DNA of 8,227 nucleotides from contig CATMNW010000090.1 in NCBI GenBank assembly GCA_950071875.1, forward strand, positions 1-8,227. The letters are read 5' to 3'. A model generated the notes under the pieces. That model ran no database searches, had not been told where the DNA came from, and worked only from the letters and a program-made list of their open reading frames with translations. The translations under genes were made by a program, and so were the position numbers. The stretch is from an uncultured Erythrobacteraceae bacterium (lineage in GTDB: Bacteria; Pseudomonadota; Alphaproteobacteria; Sphingomonadales; Sphingomonadaceae). Shown piece after piece: positions 1 through 7,109 of this stretch. Each line of letters starts with the position of its first letter. Within the stretch, counting starts at the first letter, position 1.

Positions 1-1195
1 CGCCATCGAAAACCTTGTCGGCTGGCCTGTGCTCTATCTGCTGGGCGGCGGTGACGATTTGCGGCTGGCCTATCTCGCGCAGGCGGAGGGAGAGCGGCTG
101 CGCGAACTGGTGCGGGCCCGTCGCGACGGCGTGCCGATATCCTCCGCAGACGGGCAGCCCGATGCTGCCGAAGCCCCCGCACGGGTTCTCTACCAGATGA
201 ATCCGAGGCGCGTCCTGACCTTCGGAATTTTCGAATTCTCGCTCGCGGTGGTTGCCGTGGTCGCCGGTTTTGCGAGCCAGTTCGACATGGTGCTGGGCAT
301 TGAATGGTGGAACTGGAAATCATGGCGTGAAGAACTGGCCGGCCCCGGGCAGTGGCTCGCCGGACTGGGTCTGCTTGCACAGGTCATCGGGGTGATCGCG
401 GCGCTGGTATCGTTGGTGGTAGTCGGCGTGCTCACCGGTATCGTGCGTACGATACTGAGGGAGTGGGAATTCCGGCTCGAACGAACTGACAAAGGTCTGC
501 GACGCAGGCGTGGCCTTCTTACGCGGACCGATCTTGTGATGCCGGTCCACCGTGTGCAGGCAGTCCGGCTGGGGACGGGTATCGTGCGCCGGTTTTTCGG
601 GTGGCATTCGCTCAGGCTTGTCAGCCTCGCTAGCGATAGCGGTTCCGCCAATCACGTGGCCGTGCCGTTTGCACAGATGGAAGAGATCGCACCGGTTGTG
701 GGTGAAACCGGCTTTGTGCTTCCCGCAGCGGACTTGCAATGGCGCCGTGCTGCGCGCGAATACCGTACCGATGGCTTTGTTCTCGGGTTCGCATTCATGG
801 CAGTTGCGAGCGTTGTGCTGGCCCTGGCAGGAGCAGGTGCCTTTGCACTGTTACCGCTGGCGATCGGCGGTACGTTGACAGCGCTGCACGAATACCTGCG
901 CTGGCGTTGGGATCGACATACGCTGGACGCCGTGCAGATCTATGCCCGCCGGGGCTGGCTCGCGCCGAGTACCGTGGTCGCTTCGCGCGAGAAGCTGCAA
1001 TCGGTCGAGCTGGTTCGTAATCCGCTGGCGCGGATGCGCGGCTATGCGGACGTACATTTCGGTCTGGCGGGAGGCAGGCTGAGCATCAGGGGACTACACC
1101 TCGAACAAGCGAAAAGCGTGCGTGATGCCGCCCTTGCCAGCATGGCCGAACAGGATTTCTCGGACGTGGTGGAGACCGGGGCAAGTGCCCCTTAA
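1..1195 (+). CDS. YdbT-like membrane protein with bacterial PH (bPH2) domains, 5'-truncated by the window edge
   Basis: The reading frame is open from base 2 to the TAA at 1193-1195, giving 397 visible residues; the true start lies upstream of the window. The architecture matches the YdbT/COG3428 family, which is usually about 500 residues with alternating membrane segments and bPH2 domains. Numbering from the first visible codon, residues 1-40 look like the tail of one PH domain (AIENLVGWPVLYLLGGGDD), hydrophobic helices lie at about 71-92 and 119-150, a bPH2 domain at about 153-235 (EFRLERTDKGLRRRRGLLTR), one or two helices at about 258-296, and a last bPH2 domain at about 305-380 (DAVQIYARRGWL). 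It should sit in the inner membrane. The molecular role of the family is poorly known. In many genomes it follows a small single-domain partner (YdbS), which would be just outside this window. An internal GTG at 29 is not the real start, because the family homology continues upstream of it. Confidence 0.9.
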   Translation, partial: AIENLVGWPVLYLLGGGDDLRLAYLAQAEGERLRELVRARRDGVPISSADGQPDAAEAPARVLYQMNPRRVLTFGIFEFSLAVVAVVAGFASQFDMVLGIEWWNWKSWREELAGPGQWLAGLGLLAQVIGVIAALVSLVVVGVLTGIVRTILREWEFRLERTDKGLRRRRGLLTRTDLVMPVHRVQAVRLGTGIVRRFFGWHSLRLVSLASDSGSANHVAVPFAQMEEIAPVVGETGFVLPAADLQWRRAAREYRTDGFVLGFAFMAVASVVLALAGAGAFALLPLAIGGTLTALHEYLRWRWDRHTLDAVQIYARRGWLAPSTVVASREKLQSVELVRNPLARMRGYADVHFGLAGGRLSIRGLHLEQAKSVRDAALASMAEQDFSDVVETGASAP

Positions 1196-1488
1196 GCGCG
1201 CAGGTCAGACCATTCCGGGTGACGGTCGAATTGTCGGGCAACGTAGGAACAGCTCGGTACGATCTTGAAGCCTTCGCTACGAGCATCGTCGATCAACGCA
1301 TCAACCAGTTTCTGTGCAATGCCTTTCCCGCGCATGGATGATGGTACCAGCGTATGCCCGGCATCGCGCGCCTGACCGCGCAGCGTCCAGGTAAGTTTGC
1401 CAGCATCCTGGCCATCGGATGTGGTCGCCAGATATTCCCCGTGCGTATGCCGGTTGTGGTGTTCGATATCGATCTGGTGTGAATTCAT
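1192..1488 (-). CDS. small YjdJ-type GNAT N-acetyltransferase
   Basis: A 98-residue protein when started at the ATG complementary to 1486-1488. It looks like the short acetyltransferase class (YjdJ / Acetyltransf_CG, usually 90-100 residues) rather than a full GNAT. The acetyl-CoA pyrophosphate-binding loop is visible as R53-G-K-G-I-A58, preceded by GHTLVPSSM. Family-typical residues follow: Cys80 in VPSCSYV and His90-Pro-Glu in DRHPEW. Substrates of this family are mostly unknown, and I cannot assign one. A longer start at 1563 would run 20 bp into the divergent aldolase gene and adds 25 residues not expected for the family. The chosen ATG has AAGGAAA about ten bases upstream, so I prefer it. 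Its 3' end converges on the PH-domain gene, and both stop codons lie in the palindrome TTAA at 1192-1195. Confidence 0.85.
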   Translation of the reverse strand: MNSHQIDIEHHNRHTHGEYLATTSDGQDAGKLTWTLRGQARDAGHTLVPSSMRGKGIAQKLVDALIDDARSEGFKIVPSCSYVARQFDRHPEWSDLRA

Positions 1489-1543
1489 GTGCTGAAAGTT
1501 TCCTTTCTGGGCAAGCAACGCCTCACTGGTTAAGGGCGTTCCG
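1489..1543. promoter_or_regulatory. short divergent intergenic region between GNAT and threonine aldolase genes
   Basis: Only 55 bp separate the two divergent start codons. It holds a good ribosome binding site for the aldolase (AAGGG at 1532-1536, seven bases before ATG 1544) and one for the acetyltransferase on the other strand. Promoters for the two genes must overlap here or lie inside the opposite gene. I see no confident -35/-10 pair. Confidence 0.45.
1494..1507 (-). promoter_or_regulatory. hairpin overlapping the Shine-Dalgarno of the GNAT gene
   Basis: On the minus strand the sequence reads GAAAG-GAAA-CTTTC: a perfect 5-bp stem closed by a GAAA tetraloop (GNRA type). The AAGGA ribosome binding site of the acetyltransferase gene spans the 5' stem and the loop, six bases before the ATG. 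Folding would partly hide the site. The stem has only two G-C pairs, so it is marginally stable, and regulation is speculative. Confidence 0.25.
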
Positions 1544-2539
1544 ATGCTTTTCCTGTCAGACAACGCCGCGTCCGTTCATCCCGCAGTCTTCGACGCCATG
1601 CGGGCGGCGGATGAGCCGGATTCGCCATATGACGGTGACCGCTACAGCCAGACTCTCGATGACAAATTCGCGCAGGTGTTCGGCAAGGAATGCGCGGTGC
1701 TTTGGGTAGCCACGGGGACGGCGGCTAATTGCCTCGCCTTGGCGACACTGGTTCAACCGCATGGCGCGGTGGTCTGCCACAAGGAAGCCCATATCGAGAT
1801 GGACGAAGGCGGCGCCCCCGGTTTTTTCCTGCACGGTGCGAAGCTGCTGCTGGCGGATGGGGCTGGCGCAAAGCTTACTCCCGATACCATTCGCGCGGTG
1901 ATCGATCCGATCCGAGACGATGTCCACCAGGTTCAACCCCAAGCGATCTCGATTACGCAGGCGAGCGAGTATGGCCGCAGCTATCGACCGGAAGAAGTGG
2001 CCGCCATTGTAACGCTGGCCCGCCAACGGGGTCTTGGCGCACATATGGACGGTGCGCGATTTGCAAATGCGGTCGCTTATCTGGGGTGTTCTCCTGCGCA
2101 AGCCGCCGGCGAAGTCGACGCCTTGAGCTTCGGCTTCATCAAGAACGGTGGATTGGGTGCCGAAGCGATCGTTTTCTTCGATCCTGCTCTTGCAGATGTT
2201 GCCCGCTATCGCCGAAAGCGGGCGGGGCATCTGCAATCGAAGGGTCGGTTTGTCGCTGCGCAACTGGGCGCGATGCTCGATGGCGCTGTCTGGCTTGCGA
2301 ACGCCCGCCATGCGAATGCCGCGGCACAGGAAATTGCCGGTGCCTGCGATGGACGGTTGATGCACCCGGTCGAAGCCAACGAACTGTTCGTCCGGTGTAC
2401 CGTGACCGAGCGGGAAGCACTGCGGGCCAAGGGATTCCAATTCTACGATTGGGGCAGCGATGCTGCGCGGTTCGTGACCGCCTGGAACACGCGGGACGAC
2501 CATGCTTCCGCGCTTGCGAAAGCCATCGCCGGGCTATGA
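1544..2539 (+). CDS. ltaE: low-specificity L-threonine aldolase (PLP-dependent)
   Basis: A 331-residue cytosolic fold-type I PLP enzyme of the beta-eliminating lyase / threonine aldolase family; the length is normal. It should cleave L-threonine or L-allo-threonine to glycine and acetaldehyde, and may act on other beta-hydroxy amino acids. Visible signatures: LSDNAASVHPAV at the N-terminus; the cofactor-binding turn ATGTAAN (56-62); His83 in HIEMDEGG, the usual PLP-stacking histidine; HMDGARFANA (167-176) with the aspartate that contacts the pyridine nitrogen; and Schiff-base Lys200 in SFGFIKNGGLGAEA. The common form of that last motif is SFGGTKNG-like, so Phe198-Ile199 are slightly unusual. 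The start at 1544 is supported by AAGGG seven bases upstream. The stop overlaps the start of the downstream exporter (ATGA), so the two are almost certainly cotranscribed. Stereospecificity cannot be read from the sequence. Confidence 0.93.
   Translation: MLFLSDNAASVHPAVFDAMRAADEPDSPYDGDRYSQTLDDKFAQVFGKECAVLWVATGTAANCLALATLVQPHGAVVCHKEAHIEMDEGGAPGFFLHGAKLLLADGAGAKLTPDTIRAVIDPIRDDVHQVQPQAISITQASEYGRSYRPEEVAAIVTLARQRGLGAHMDGARFANAVAYLGCSPAQAAGEVDALSFGFIKNGGLGAEAIVFFDPALADVARYRRKRAGHLQSKGRFVAAQLGAMLDGAVWLANARHANAAAQEIAGACDGRLMHPVEANELFVRCTVTEREALRAKGFQFYDWGSDAARFVTAWNTRDDHASALAKAIAGL
2536..2539 (+). other. ATGA stop/start overlap coupling aldolase and exporter
   Basis: ATG (2536-2538) of the transporter and TGA (2537-2539) of the aldolase share bases. 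No strong ribosome binding site precedes the ATG (the local sequence is CGCCGGGCT), which favours termination-reinitiation. Confidence 0.85.
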
Positions 2540-3480
2540 GCGGCAATAGCGAGGCAGAAAGCCTTTTCACTCCGCGGAACTTCGCAGCGTTTTTGCTTGT
2601 CAGCATCATCTGGGGCGGCACGTGGCTGGTCATTCGCGACCAGATTGCAAGTGTTCCGGCAAGCTGGTCCATTACCTATCGCTTTGTCATTGCAGCGTTG
2701 GGGATGTTCGCCCTAGCGGCAATTCGCGGTGAAACACTCAGGCTGGCGCCGGGCGGTTTGCGCTGGGCGCTCTTGCTGGGCGTGTTCCAGTTCACCCTGA
2801 ATTTCGGCTTCGTCTACAACGCGGAAAGTTACATAACGTCAGGACTGGTGGCGGTGATGTTTGCGCTTCTGGTGGTTCCGAACGCGATCTTCGGAAAACT
2901 GCTTCTGGGGCAACGGATCACCGGAGAATTCGTGCTGGGCTCTGCCATTGCAACGGTTGGCGTTGCCTTGCTGTTTGCACACGAATGGCGCTCATCGCCT
3001 GCCACGCTCGAGCAGGTGCTGCTCGGCGCTGCGCTGACGGTCGGGGGCATTCTCTCGGCGAGCGCCGCCAATATCACGCAAGCCATGGAAGGCGCGAAGA
3101 AGCAGCCGTTCCTGGCGCTTCTTGCATGGTCGATGACCGCGGGTGTCGTAATAAACTCGGTCTTCGCTTTTGTATCCGCCGGACCGCCGCAATTTGACCC
3201 GCGGCCCTCATACACCTTGGGCATCCTTTATCTCGGCATTGCCGGATCGGTCGTGACCTTCCCGCTGTATTACGGACTGGTTCGCAAGGTCGGTGCGGGG
3301 CAGGCGGCCTACAGTTCGGTAGTCGTTCCGGTGGTGGCCATGGTCCTGTCGACGCTGTTCGAAGGCTTCAAATGGGCACCGCTTCCCGCTGCCGGGGCTG
3401 TCATTACGCTGATCGGGATGGTGGTCGCGATGCGCGGGCGCGCGAAACCGCCACCCCGGCGGGCTACTCCCGAACCCTGA
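2536..3480 (+). CDS. EamA/DMT-superfamily transporter (probable metabolite exporter)
   Basis: A 314-residue integral membrane protein with two tandem EamA repeats and about ten hydrophobic helices (roughly 16-34, 46-63, 76-92, 98-118, 132-149, 159-179, 193-213, 226-245, 258-275, 283-300). The first-helix signature SIIWGGTWLVIR and the repeat-end signature VVVPVVAMVLSTLFEGFKW are typical of the drug/metabolite transporter superfamily. The C-terminal tail is basic and proline-rich. The start ATG at 2536 overlaps the aldolase TGA (ATGA) and has only a weak ribosome binding site, so translation probably depends on ribosomes finishing the aldolase. The family includes amino-acid exporters such as RhtA (threonine/homoserine), so export of a threonine-related compound is a reasonable but unproven inference. 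The frame stays open far upstream, to 1729, but that part only shadows the aldolase. The 3' end overlaps the convergent SDR gene by 17 bp. Confidence 0.9.
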   Translation: MSGNSEAESLFTPRNFAAFLLVSIIWGGTWLVIRDQIASVPASWSITYRFVIAALGMFALAAIRGETLRLAPGGLRWALLLGVFQFTLNFGFVYNAESYITSGLVAVMFALLVVPNAIFGKLLLGQRITGEFVLGSAIATVGVALLFAHEWRSSPATLEQVLLGAALTVGGILSASAANITQAMEGAKKQPFLALLAWSMTAGVVINSVFAFVSAGPPQFDPRPSYTLGILYLGIAGSVVTFPLYYGLVRKVGAGQAAYSSVVVPVVAMVLSTLFEGFKWAPLPAAGAVITLIGMVVAMRGRAKPPPRRATPEP

Positions 3481-4255
3481 GACTGGCGAGACCTTCGCGG
3501 TATGTCGGATACTTGGGCGCCCAGCCAAGAACGCGCTTGGCCTTGCCATTCGCGACCCGCCGGTTCTCGGCGTAGAAGCCGCGAGCCATCGCAGACAGGT
3601 CCGCTTCCTCCAGCGATTGCAAAGGTGGAAATTCGGTACCGATCAGGCGACACGCCTCTTCAACGACTGCATTCTGGCTCGCAGGCAAATCGTCCGCCAG
3701 GTTGTACGCTCCGGGAGGCGCGTTGCTTTCAATACAGGCAACCACGCCGGCCACGATATCGTCGACATGCACACGGCTGAAAACCTGGCCGGGCATGTCT
3801 ATGCGCTTTGCCTGTCCCTTAGCGATGCGTTCGAATATGCTTCGCTCGGGTCCGTAAATGCCGGGTAAGCGAAAGGCCCGAGCGTCCAGTTTCAGCCAAT
3901 TTTCGTCGGCTTCGCTGCGGGCTGTCCGTCGGCCCGTTCCCGTCGGACTGCTCTCATCGACCCACGCGCCCTTTGCGTCACCATAGACACCGGTCGAGGA
4001 CAGATATCCGCGCCAGGTTGCAGGGATGTCCTTGCGGTAACGCGCCAAGACCGGGTCAACGCCAGCGTCCCTGTCCGGCGGAACGGAAGACAGTACATGG
4101 GTTGCACCGGCCAGAGCCTTCGCCACTGCAGCACCGTCGTCGAAAGCGATATTGCCGTCACGTCCGGTCGCATCGATATGCCAACCGTGCCGGCGGATTG
4201 CCGCTGCGATGCGCGATGCCGTGTACCCTAGTCCGAAGATCATCAGTCGGCTCAT
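3464..4255 (-). CDS. atypical SDR / NAD(P)-dependent epimerase-like protein (YeeZ-like)
   Basis: A 263-residue soluble protein with an N-terminal Rossmann fold. The dinucleotide-binding turn is GLGYTASRIA (8-17), shorter than the classical GxxGxxG. SSTGVYGD (86-93), LPGIYGP (130-136) and FSRVHVDDIV (159-168) are hallmarks of extended/atypical SDRs of the YeeZ or 'NAD-dependent epimerase/dehydratase' group. The canonical downstream catalytic YxxxK is not present at the usual place; that stretch reads TARSEADENW, as in other atypical members. Catalysis of a sugar-nucleotide epimerisation is therefore doubtful, and the true substrate is unknown. The start complementary to 4253-4255 gives an N-terminus beginning right at the first beta strand (MSRLMIFGLGY). 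A ribosome-binding-like AAAGG lies about 14 bases upstream, which is rather far. The gene is divergent from pepN, and its last 17 bp overlap the end of the exporter gene. Confidence 0.87.
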   Translation of the reverse strand: MSRLMIFGLGYTASRIAAAIRRHGWHIDATGRDGNIAFDDGAAVAKALAGATHVLSSVPPDRDAGVDPVLARYRKDIPATWRGYLSSTGVYGDAKGAWVDESSPTGTGRRTARSEADENWLKLDARAFRLPGIYGPERSIFERIAKGQAKRIDMPGQVFSRVHVDDIVAGVVACIESNAPPGAYNLADDLPASQNAVVEEACRLIGTEFPPLQSLEEADLSAMARGFYAENRRVANGKAKRVLGWAPKYPTYREGLASLRVRE

Positions 4256-4452
4256 GCGTTGTCGGGATACCTTTCTTCGATTGGTGCTGGCAATGCGCGC
4301 AGAAATCTTTTTTTCCCGCAGTCAGCCCACGACGCCAACCGTTTATTCCGTCAGTTACACGGAGGCTGTGCTGCATATGTGAACGCAATTCCTCGACGGG
4401 CGTTGCGATGAATGACAGAGAATTCAAATTACCCGACACGACAGGAATCAAC
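4256..4452. promoter_or_regulatory. divergent intergenic region between SDR gene and pepN
   Basis: These 197 bp must carry the promoters for both divergent genes. The region is more A/T-rich than its surroundings and contains a seven-T run at 4308-4314. It also has a 5-bp inverted repeat TCCGT-N7-ACGGA at 4347-4363 and a TTTATT element at 4342-4347. No -35/-10 pair is convincing enough to call. An alternative pepN ATG at 4408 also lies here. Confidence 0.4.
4443..4446 (+). promoter_or_regulatory. ribosome binding site that selects the pepN start
   Basis: AGGA at 4443-4446 lies six bases before ATG 4453. The competing in-frame ATG at 4408 has only GACGGG ahead of it, and it would add 15 residues encoded by an A/T-rich stretch unlike the rest of the gene. 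I therefore take 4453 as the start. Confidence 0.65.
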
Positions 4453-7104
4453 ATGGATATCGCGCGTACGCCCTCCACTCCCGACGGCAACATCGAAATG
4501 GCCGATGCCGCCATCGAACCGAAGGACCCGCCGGTAATCCGTAGGGAGGACTACACGCCTTTCCCATGGCTGGTGCCTACGGTGCGGATGGAATTCGATC
4601 TTGGTGTCACCAGAACACGCATTGTCACCACCCTGGATGTGGAGCGCAATCCGGCCGCCGAACCCTCGCCGTCGATCCGGCTCAATGGGGACGGTCTGGA
4701 ACTGGTCTCGCTCAAGTGTGATGGCGGTGACTGCGCAGGGCACATGATGGATGGCGATGATCTCCTCGTCACGCTCGAAGGGGACAGGCACACGATCGAA
4801 ATCGTCACTGAAATCGATCCCGGCGCGAATTCTCAGCTCATGGGTCTCTATGCGTCGAGCGGGATGCTATGCACGCAGTGCGAGGCCGAAGGCTTCCGAC
4901 GCATCACCTTCTTCCCCGACCGGCCAGATGTGCTCAGCACCTACACCGTGCGGATGAGCGGACCGAAGGCGCAATTCCCGGTGTTGCTGTGCAATGGCAA
5001 TCGGGTCGATACCGGCGAGGATGGCGAGAACCACTGGGCCGAATGGCACGATCCGTGGCCGAAGCCATCCTATCTTTTCGCCCTTGTTGCGGGCGACCTG
5101 GTAGCCCGCACCGACAGCTTCACCACCATGAATGGCCGCACCGTGGAGCTGAACGTTTATGTTCGCGATGGCGATCTCGATCGCACGGAGCATGCAATGG
5201 AAAGCCTGAAACGTTCCATGAAGTGGGACGAGGAGGTTTTCGGACGCGAATACGATCTCGACCTTTTCAACATCGTTGCCGTTTCGGATTTCAACATGGG
5301 TGCCATGGAGAACAAGGGCCTCAACATATTCAATACCAAATACGTTCTGGCAGACCGCGAAACTGCCACCGATGGCGATTTCGACGGTGTCGAAGGCGTG
5401 ATCGGTCACGAATACTTCCACAACTGGTCGGGCAACCGCGTCACCTGCCGCGACTGGTTCCAGCTGAGCCTCAAGGAAGGCTTCACCGTGCTCCGTGACC
5501 AGTTGTTCAGCCAGGATATGGGCAGCGAACCGGTCAAGCGGATCGAGGATGTTCGCGTGCTGCGAGGTGTCCAGTTTCCCGAAGATTCGGGTCCGCTGGC
5601 GCATCCTATCCGTCCGGACAGTTACCGCGAGATCAGCAATTTCTATACGTCGACCGTCTACAACAAGGGTGCGGAAGTCATTCGCATGATGCGCACGATG
5701 GCGGGTGAGGAAGCTTTCCGCCGCGGAACGGATACCTATTTCGATCGCCATGACGGCGAAGCGGCCACCTGTGAGGATTTCGTCAAGTCGATCGAGGACG
5801 GGACCGGCATGGATCTCTCCCAGTTCCGCCGATGGTATTCGCAGGCCGGCACCCCGAAAGTTTCCGTAACCCTCGACCATGATGGCGACACGGCCACCAT
5901 TACCCTTGCCCAGGCCATTCCATCGACACCGGGCCAGGAGGAGAAGCAACCCATGCCGATCCCCCTGAAGCTGGCGCTGTTCGATCGCGAAACCGGCTCG
6001 CATTCGGGCGAGGAACTGGTTGTGCTCGACAAGGAAAGGGAGGTTTTCACTTTCCGGGGTTTCGACCGGAAGCCGATCCTTTCGATCAACCGAACTTTCT
6101 CGGCTCCGGTGACCATCGCTCGCGAGGTGCCACGCGAAGATCTCGTCTTCCTTGCGGCGAAGGACGACGATCCGTTTGCCCGCTATGAAGCGATGCAGGA
6201 ACTGATGACCGGACATCTGGTGGCCGCAGTATCGGGCAATCTTGCTGCCGATGAACGTGACGCTGGAAGCGCCGATATTGCAGAGGCAATGCGGTCGGTT
6301 CTCGAAGACGATCGGATCGACGACCTGATGCGCGGCGAATTGATGTCGATGCCCGGACAGACCTATGTCGCCGAGCAGATGCTTGCCGCCGATCCCGGCA
6401 GGATTCACAAGGAAAGAGAGGCTTTGAAAGCCGATATCGGAACCCGTCTGCGTGACGAGTTGCACGATCTTTACGATCGCGCGGAAAGGGTTCCCTACTC
6501 TCTGGATGCGGAAGCAAAGGGTGCGCGCAAGGTGAAGACCCTGGTGCTGGGTTATGCCGCAGCAAGCGATCCGGAAAAGGCTGCCGAACTCGCCTCCCAT
6601 CAGTACGAAGGTGCCAACAACATGACAGACCGGCAGGGCGCGCTGATGGTCCTTGCCGGGCTCGACAGCGCCGAGCGCACTCACAAGCTGCTGGATTTCT
6701 ACAATCGCTACCGGGACAATGCGCTGGTAATCGACAAATGGTTCTCGCTGCAAGCGTCATCGCTCCACCCAGAGGCCATCGAGCATGTAAAGGCGCTTCG
6801 CGACCACCCCGATTTCACACTGAAGAACCCCAATCGCGTGCGCTCGCTCTACATGGCCTTTGCCGCCAATCCTACATCGTTCCATGCAGCAGATGGCGAA
6901 GGGTACAGGATGATTGCCGATCTCATCCTCGAACTGGATCCGATCAACGCCCAGACGGCTGCGCGTTTCGTGCCACCGCTTGGCCGCTGGCGGCGGATCG
7001 AGGAAGGGCGCGCCAAGTTGATGCGCGAGGCGCTGGAGCGGATAGCTGCCGCGCCGAAATTGTCGCGCGATACCTTCGAACAGGTCACGCGTTCGCTGGG
7101 GTAG
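4453..7104 (+). CDS. pepN: aminopeptidase N (M1 family zinc metallopeptidase)
   Basis: An 883-residue cytosolic M1 metallopeptidase of the gamma-/alphaproteobacterial PepN type (E. coli PepN is 870). It removes N-terminal residues from peptides during intracellular protein turnover. All active-site elements are present: substrate-anchoring Gln142 and Glu144 in TQCEAEGF; the exopeptidase motif GAMEN at 283-287, preceded by Met282; zinc ligands His319 and His323 with general base Glu320 in HEYFH; third zinc ligand Glu342 in LKEGFT; and Tyr403 in TVYNKG. From GAMEN to Tyr403 the offset to the E. coli numbering is a constant 22, so that catalytic core has no indel. Domain order is the N-terminal beta domain (to about 215), the thermolysin-like catalytic domain, the beta-sandwich (about 468-570), and the large helical C-terminal domain ending in EQVTRSLG. 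About 20 extra residues precede the conserved part compared with E. coli. The stop is five bases before pgeF, so the two genes form an operon. Confidence 0.97.
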   Translation: MDIARTPSTPDGNIEMADAAIEPKDPPVIRREDYTPFPWLVPTVRMEFDLGVTRTRIVTTLDVERNPAAEPSPSIRLNGDGLELVSLKCDGGDCAGHMMDGDDLLVTLEGDRHTIEIVTEIDPGANSQLMGLYASSGMLCTQCEAEGFRRITFFPDRPDVLSTYTVRMSGPKAQFPVLLCNGNRVDTGEDGENHWAEWHDPWPKPSYLFALVAGDLVARTDSFTTMNGRTVELNVYVRDGDLDRTEHAMESLKRSMKWDEEVFGREYDLDLFNIVAVSDFNMGAMENKGLNIFNTKYVLADRETATDGDFDGVEGVIGHEYFHNWSGNRVTCRDWFQLSLKEGFTVLRDQLFSQDMGSEPVKRIEDVRVLRGVQFPEDSGPLAHPIRPDSYREISNFYTSTVYNKGAEVIRMMRTMAGEEAFRRGTDTYFDRHDGEAATCEDFVKSIEDGTGMDLSQFRRWYSQAGTPKVSVTLDHDGDTATITLAQAIPSTPGQEEKQPMPIPLKLALFDRETGSHSGEELVVLDKEREVFTFRGFDRKPILSINRTFSAPVTIAREVPREDLVFLAAKDDDPFARYEAMQELMTGHLVAAVSGNLAADERDAGSADIAEAMRSVLEDDRIDDLMRGELMSMPGQTYVAEQMLAADPGRIHKEREALKADIGTRLRDELHDLYDRAERVPYSLDAEAKGARKVKTLVLGYAAASDPEKAAELASHQYEGANNMTDRQGALMVLAGLDSAERTHKLLDFYNRYRDNALVIDKWFSLQASSLHPEAIEHVKALRDHPDFTLKNPNRVRSLYMAFAANPTSFHAADGEGYRMIADLILELDPINAQTAARFVPPLGRWRRIEEGRAKLMREALERIAAAPKLSRDTFEQVTRSLG

Positions 7105-7109
7105 CAGTC

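Noticed and set aside
1556..2503. 315-codon minus-strand frame antisense to the threonine aldolase
   Set aside because: It shadows a complete PLP enzyme with all motifs; its composition is irregular and no family features are visible.
1729..2535. upstream extension of the DMT transporter frame
   Set aside because: The extension is Arg/Cys/Pro-rich out-of-frame translation of the aldolase gene; transporter homology begins at 2536.
4294..4314. TGCGCGCA palindrome followed by seven Ts as an intrinsic terminator
   Set aside because: The palindrome has no loop, so it cannot form a stem, and both flanking genes point away from it; nothing needs terminating here.
3973..4407. upstream extension of the pepN frame
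   Set aside because: It is antisense to the SDR gene and unlike any M1 peptidase N-terminus.
4867..6753. 628-codon open frame on the minus strand inside pepN
   Set aside because: It is exactly antisense to a complete, motif-verified aminopeptidase, in a genome whose third-position G/C bias suppresses stops on the opposite strand. The translation shows no recognisable domain.
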